DNA from: Prorocentrum cordatum
Taxonomy: Eukaryota > Sar > Dinophyceae > Prorocentrales > Prorocentraceae
Assembly (NCBI GenBank): GCA_963575745.1
Contig: CAUYUJ010004560.1
Location: forward strand, 1 to 64,000
Length of the DNA: 64,000 nucleotides
Reading direction: 5' to 3'
Within the stretch, counting starts at the first letter, position 1; each line of letters starts with the position of its first letter. The notes beneath the pieces are model-generated. The model was not told the DNA's origin and ran no database searches. It worked only from the letters and a program-made list of their open reading frames with translations. The position numbers and the translations under genes were made by a program. This document shows positions 62,672 to 64,000 of the stretch, in pieces.

Positions 62672-63955
62672 TGGGCCACGAAACCTGTGAGGGGTGTGCC
62701 GAAATGGGTGTGCGGGACGCATGCGGGCACACCCACTGGGACCTTTGGTGGAGCTCCCTATGGGGCCACGAAACGTGTGAGGGGTGTGCCGAAATGGGTG
62801 TGCGGGACGCATGCGGGCACACCCACTGGGACCTTCGGTGGAGCTCCCTATGGGGCCACGAAACGTGTGAGGGGTGTGCCGAAATGGGTGTGCGGGACGC
62901 ATGCGGGCACACCCACTGGGACCTTCGGTGGAGCTCCCTATGGGGCCACGAAACGTGTGAGGGGTGTGCCGAAATCGGTGTGCGGGACGCATGCGGGCAC
63001 ACCCACTGGGACCTTCGGTGGAGCTCCTTATGAGGCCACGAAACGTGTGCCGAAATGGGTGTGCGGGACGCATGCGGGCACACCCACTGAGACCTTCGGT
63101 GGAGCTCGCTATGGGGCCACGAAACGTGTGAGGGGTGTGCCGAAATGGGTGTGCGGGACGCATGCGGGCACACTGGGACCTTCGGTGGAGCTCCCTATGG
63201 GGCCACGAAACGTGTGAGGGGTGTGCCGAAATGGGTGTGCGGGACGCATGCGGGCACACCACTGGGACCTTCGGTGGAGCTCCCTATGGGGCCACGAAAC
63301 GTGTGAGGGGTGTGCCGAAATGGGTGTGCGGGACGCATGCGGGCACACCCACTGGGACCTTCGGTGGAGCGCCCTATGGGGCCTCGAAACGTGTGAGGGG
63401 TGTGCCGAAATGGGTGTGCGGGACGCATGCGGGCACACTCACTGGGACCTTCGGTGGAGCTCCCTATGGGGCCACGAAACGTGTGAGGGGTGTGCCGAAA
63501 TGGGTGTGCGGGACGCATGCGGGCACACCCACTGGGACCTTCGGTGGAGCTCCCTATGGGGCCACGAAACGTGTGAGGGGTGTGCCGAAATGGGTGTGCG
63601 GGACGCATGCGGGGCAACCCACTGGGACCTTCGGTGGAGCTCCCTATGGGGCCACGAAACGTGTGAGGGGTGTGCCGAAATGGGTGTGCGGGACGCATGC
63701 GGGCACACCCACTGGGACCTTCGGTGGAGCTCCCTATGGGGCCACGAAACGTGTGAGGGGTGTGCCGAAATGGGTGTGCGGGACGCATGCGGGCACACCC
63801 ACTGGGACCTTCGGTGGAGCTCCCTATGGGGCCACGAAACGTGTGAGGGGTGTGCCGAAATGAGTGTGCGGGACGCATGCGGGCACACCCACTGGGACCT
63901 TCGGTGGAGCTCCCTATGGGGCCACGAAACGTGTGAGGGGTGTGCCGACATGGGT
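62672..63955. repeat. 90 bp satellite array, about 15 units
   Basis: The unit is TGGGGCCACGAAACGTGTGA, GGGGTGTGCCGAAATGGGTG, TGCGGGACGCATGCGGGCAC, ACCCACTGGGACCTTCGGTG, GAGCTCCCTA (90 bp). Units start at about 62671, 62761, 62851, 62941, then continue with small deletions at about 63035-63260 and again 90 bp spacing to 63916. Most units differ at 0-3 positions. Because 90 is 30 codons, frames of over 200 codons run through it on both strands; they are not credible genes. Confidence 0.97.
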
Positions 63956-64000
63956 GGTGATAATGATGATGACGACAGATGATGATGACGATGACGATGA
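63956..64000. repeat. (GAT/GAC)n microsatellite start
   Basis: GATAATGATGATGACGAC continues to the window end, directly attached to the satellite. Confidence 0.85.

Noticed and set aside
62672-63955. CRISPR array, or a repeat-protein gene of over 200 codons
   Set aside because: Units are contiguous 90 bp with no variable spacers; open frames exist on both strands simply because 90 is divisible by three.

Overview
The window looks like nuclear DNA of a dinoflagellate; genus and species cannot be fixed from the sequence. The case rests on four things. Base composition is GC-rich and crowded with (TCC)n/(GGA)n, (GA)n, (CA)n, (ATC)n and (GAC)n microsatellites. Real coding sequence occurs as tiny exons in very long introns. 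Splice donors are often GC or GA instead of GT. LINE-type retrotransposons are present, and there is one possible relict of the dinoflagellate spliced leader. Most long open frames here are artefacts of GC-rich repeats and were not called.

Genes. Four small minus-strand exons (29283-29380, 13224-13309, 8381-8438, 4458-4504) spell successive parts of one MAP3K-like protein kinase domain: glycine loop to VAIK lysine, end of helix C to strand 4, hinge, and start of helix E. The two junctions that can be tested keep the reading phase. This implies a gene spread over at least 25 kb, whose introns hold both LINEs and many small elements. Helix C and the catalytic loop were not found. At the left edge, also on the minus strand, two phase-compatible exons (665-814, 304-472) encode the N-terminus of an ADP-ribosylglycohydrolase-like protein. 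At 58.9-62.7 kb a minus-strand Helitron/PIF1-like helicase has a verifiable 145 bp GC-AG intron, one frameshift, and a 5' side that abuts a satellite.

Mobile and repeated DNA. There are two decayed LINEs (10.4-12.9 kb plus strand; 28.3-23.8 kb minus strand). At least eight families of short inverted-repeat or foldback elements occur, several with multiple copies. One is a 90 bp satellite with a homogeneous array (62.67-63.95 kb) and older relatives (48.9-49.5 and 58.2-58.3 kb). A 144/159 bp tandem repeat lies at 20.4-22.0 kb. A GGCCCAAGA-rich family occurs at 15.4, 17.3 and 47.2-48.4 kb.

Layout. 0-5 kb: ADP-ribosylglycohydrolase exons, foldback elements, kinase exon. 5-10 kb: inverted-repeat elements, one carrying 600 bp of microsatellite, and a kinase exon. 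10-13.3 kb: LINE 1 and a kinase exon. 13.3-23.4 kb: repeats and GC-rich DNA without firm genes. 23.8-29.4 kb: LINE 2 and the first kinase exon. 29.7-58 kb: decayed coding sequence, microsatellites and elements, no firm gene. 58.9-64 kb: helicase and satellite.
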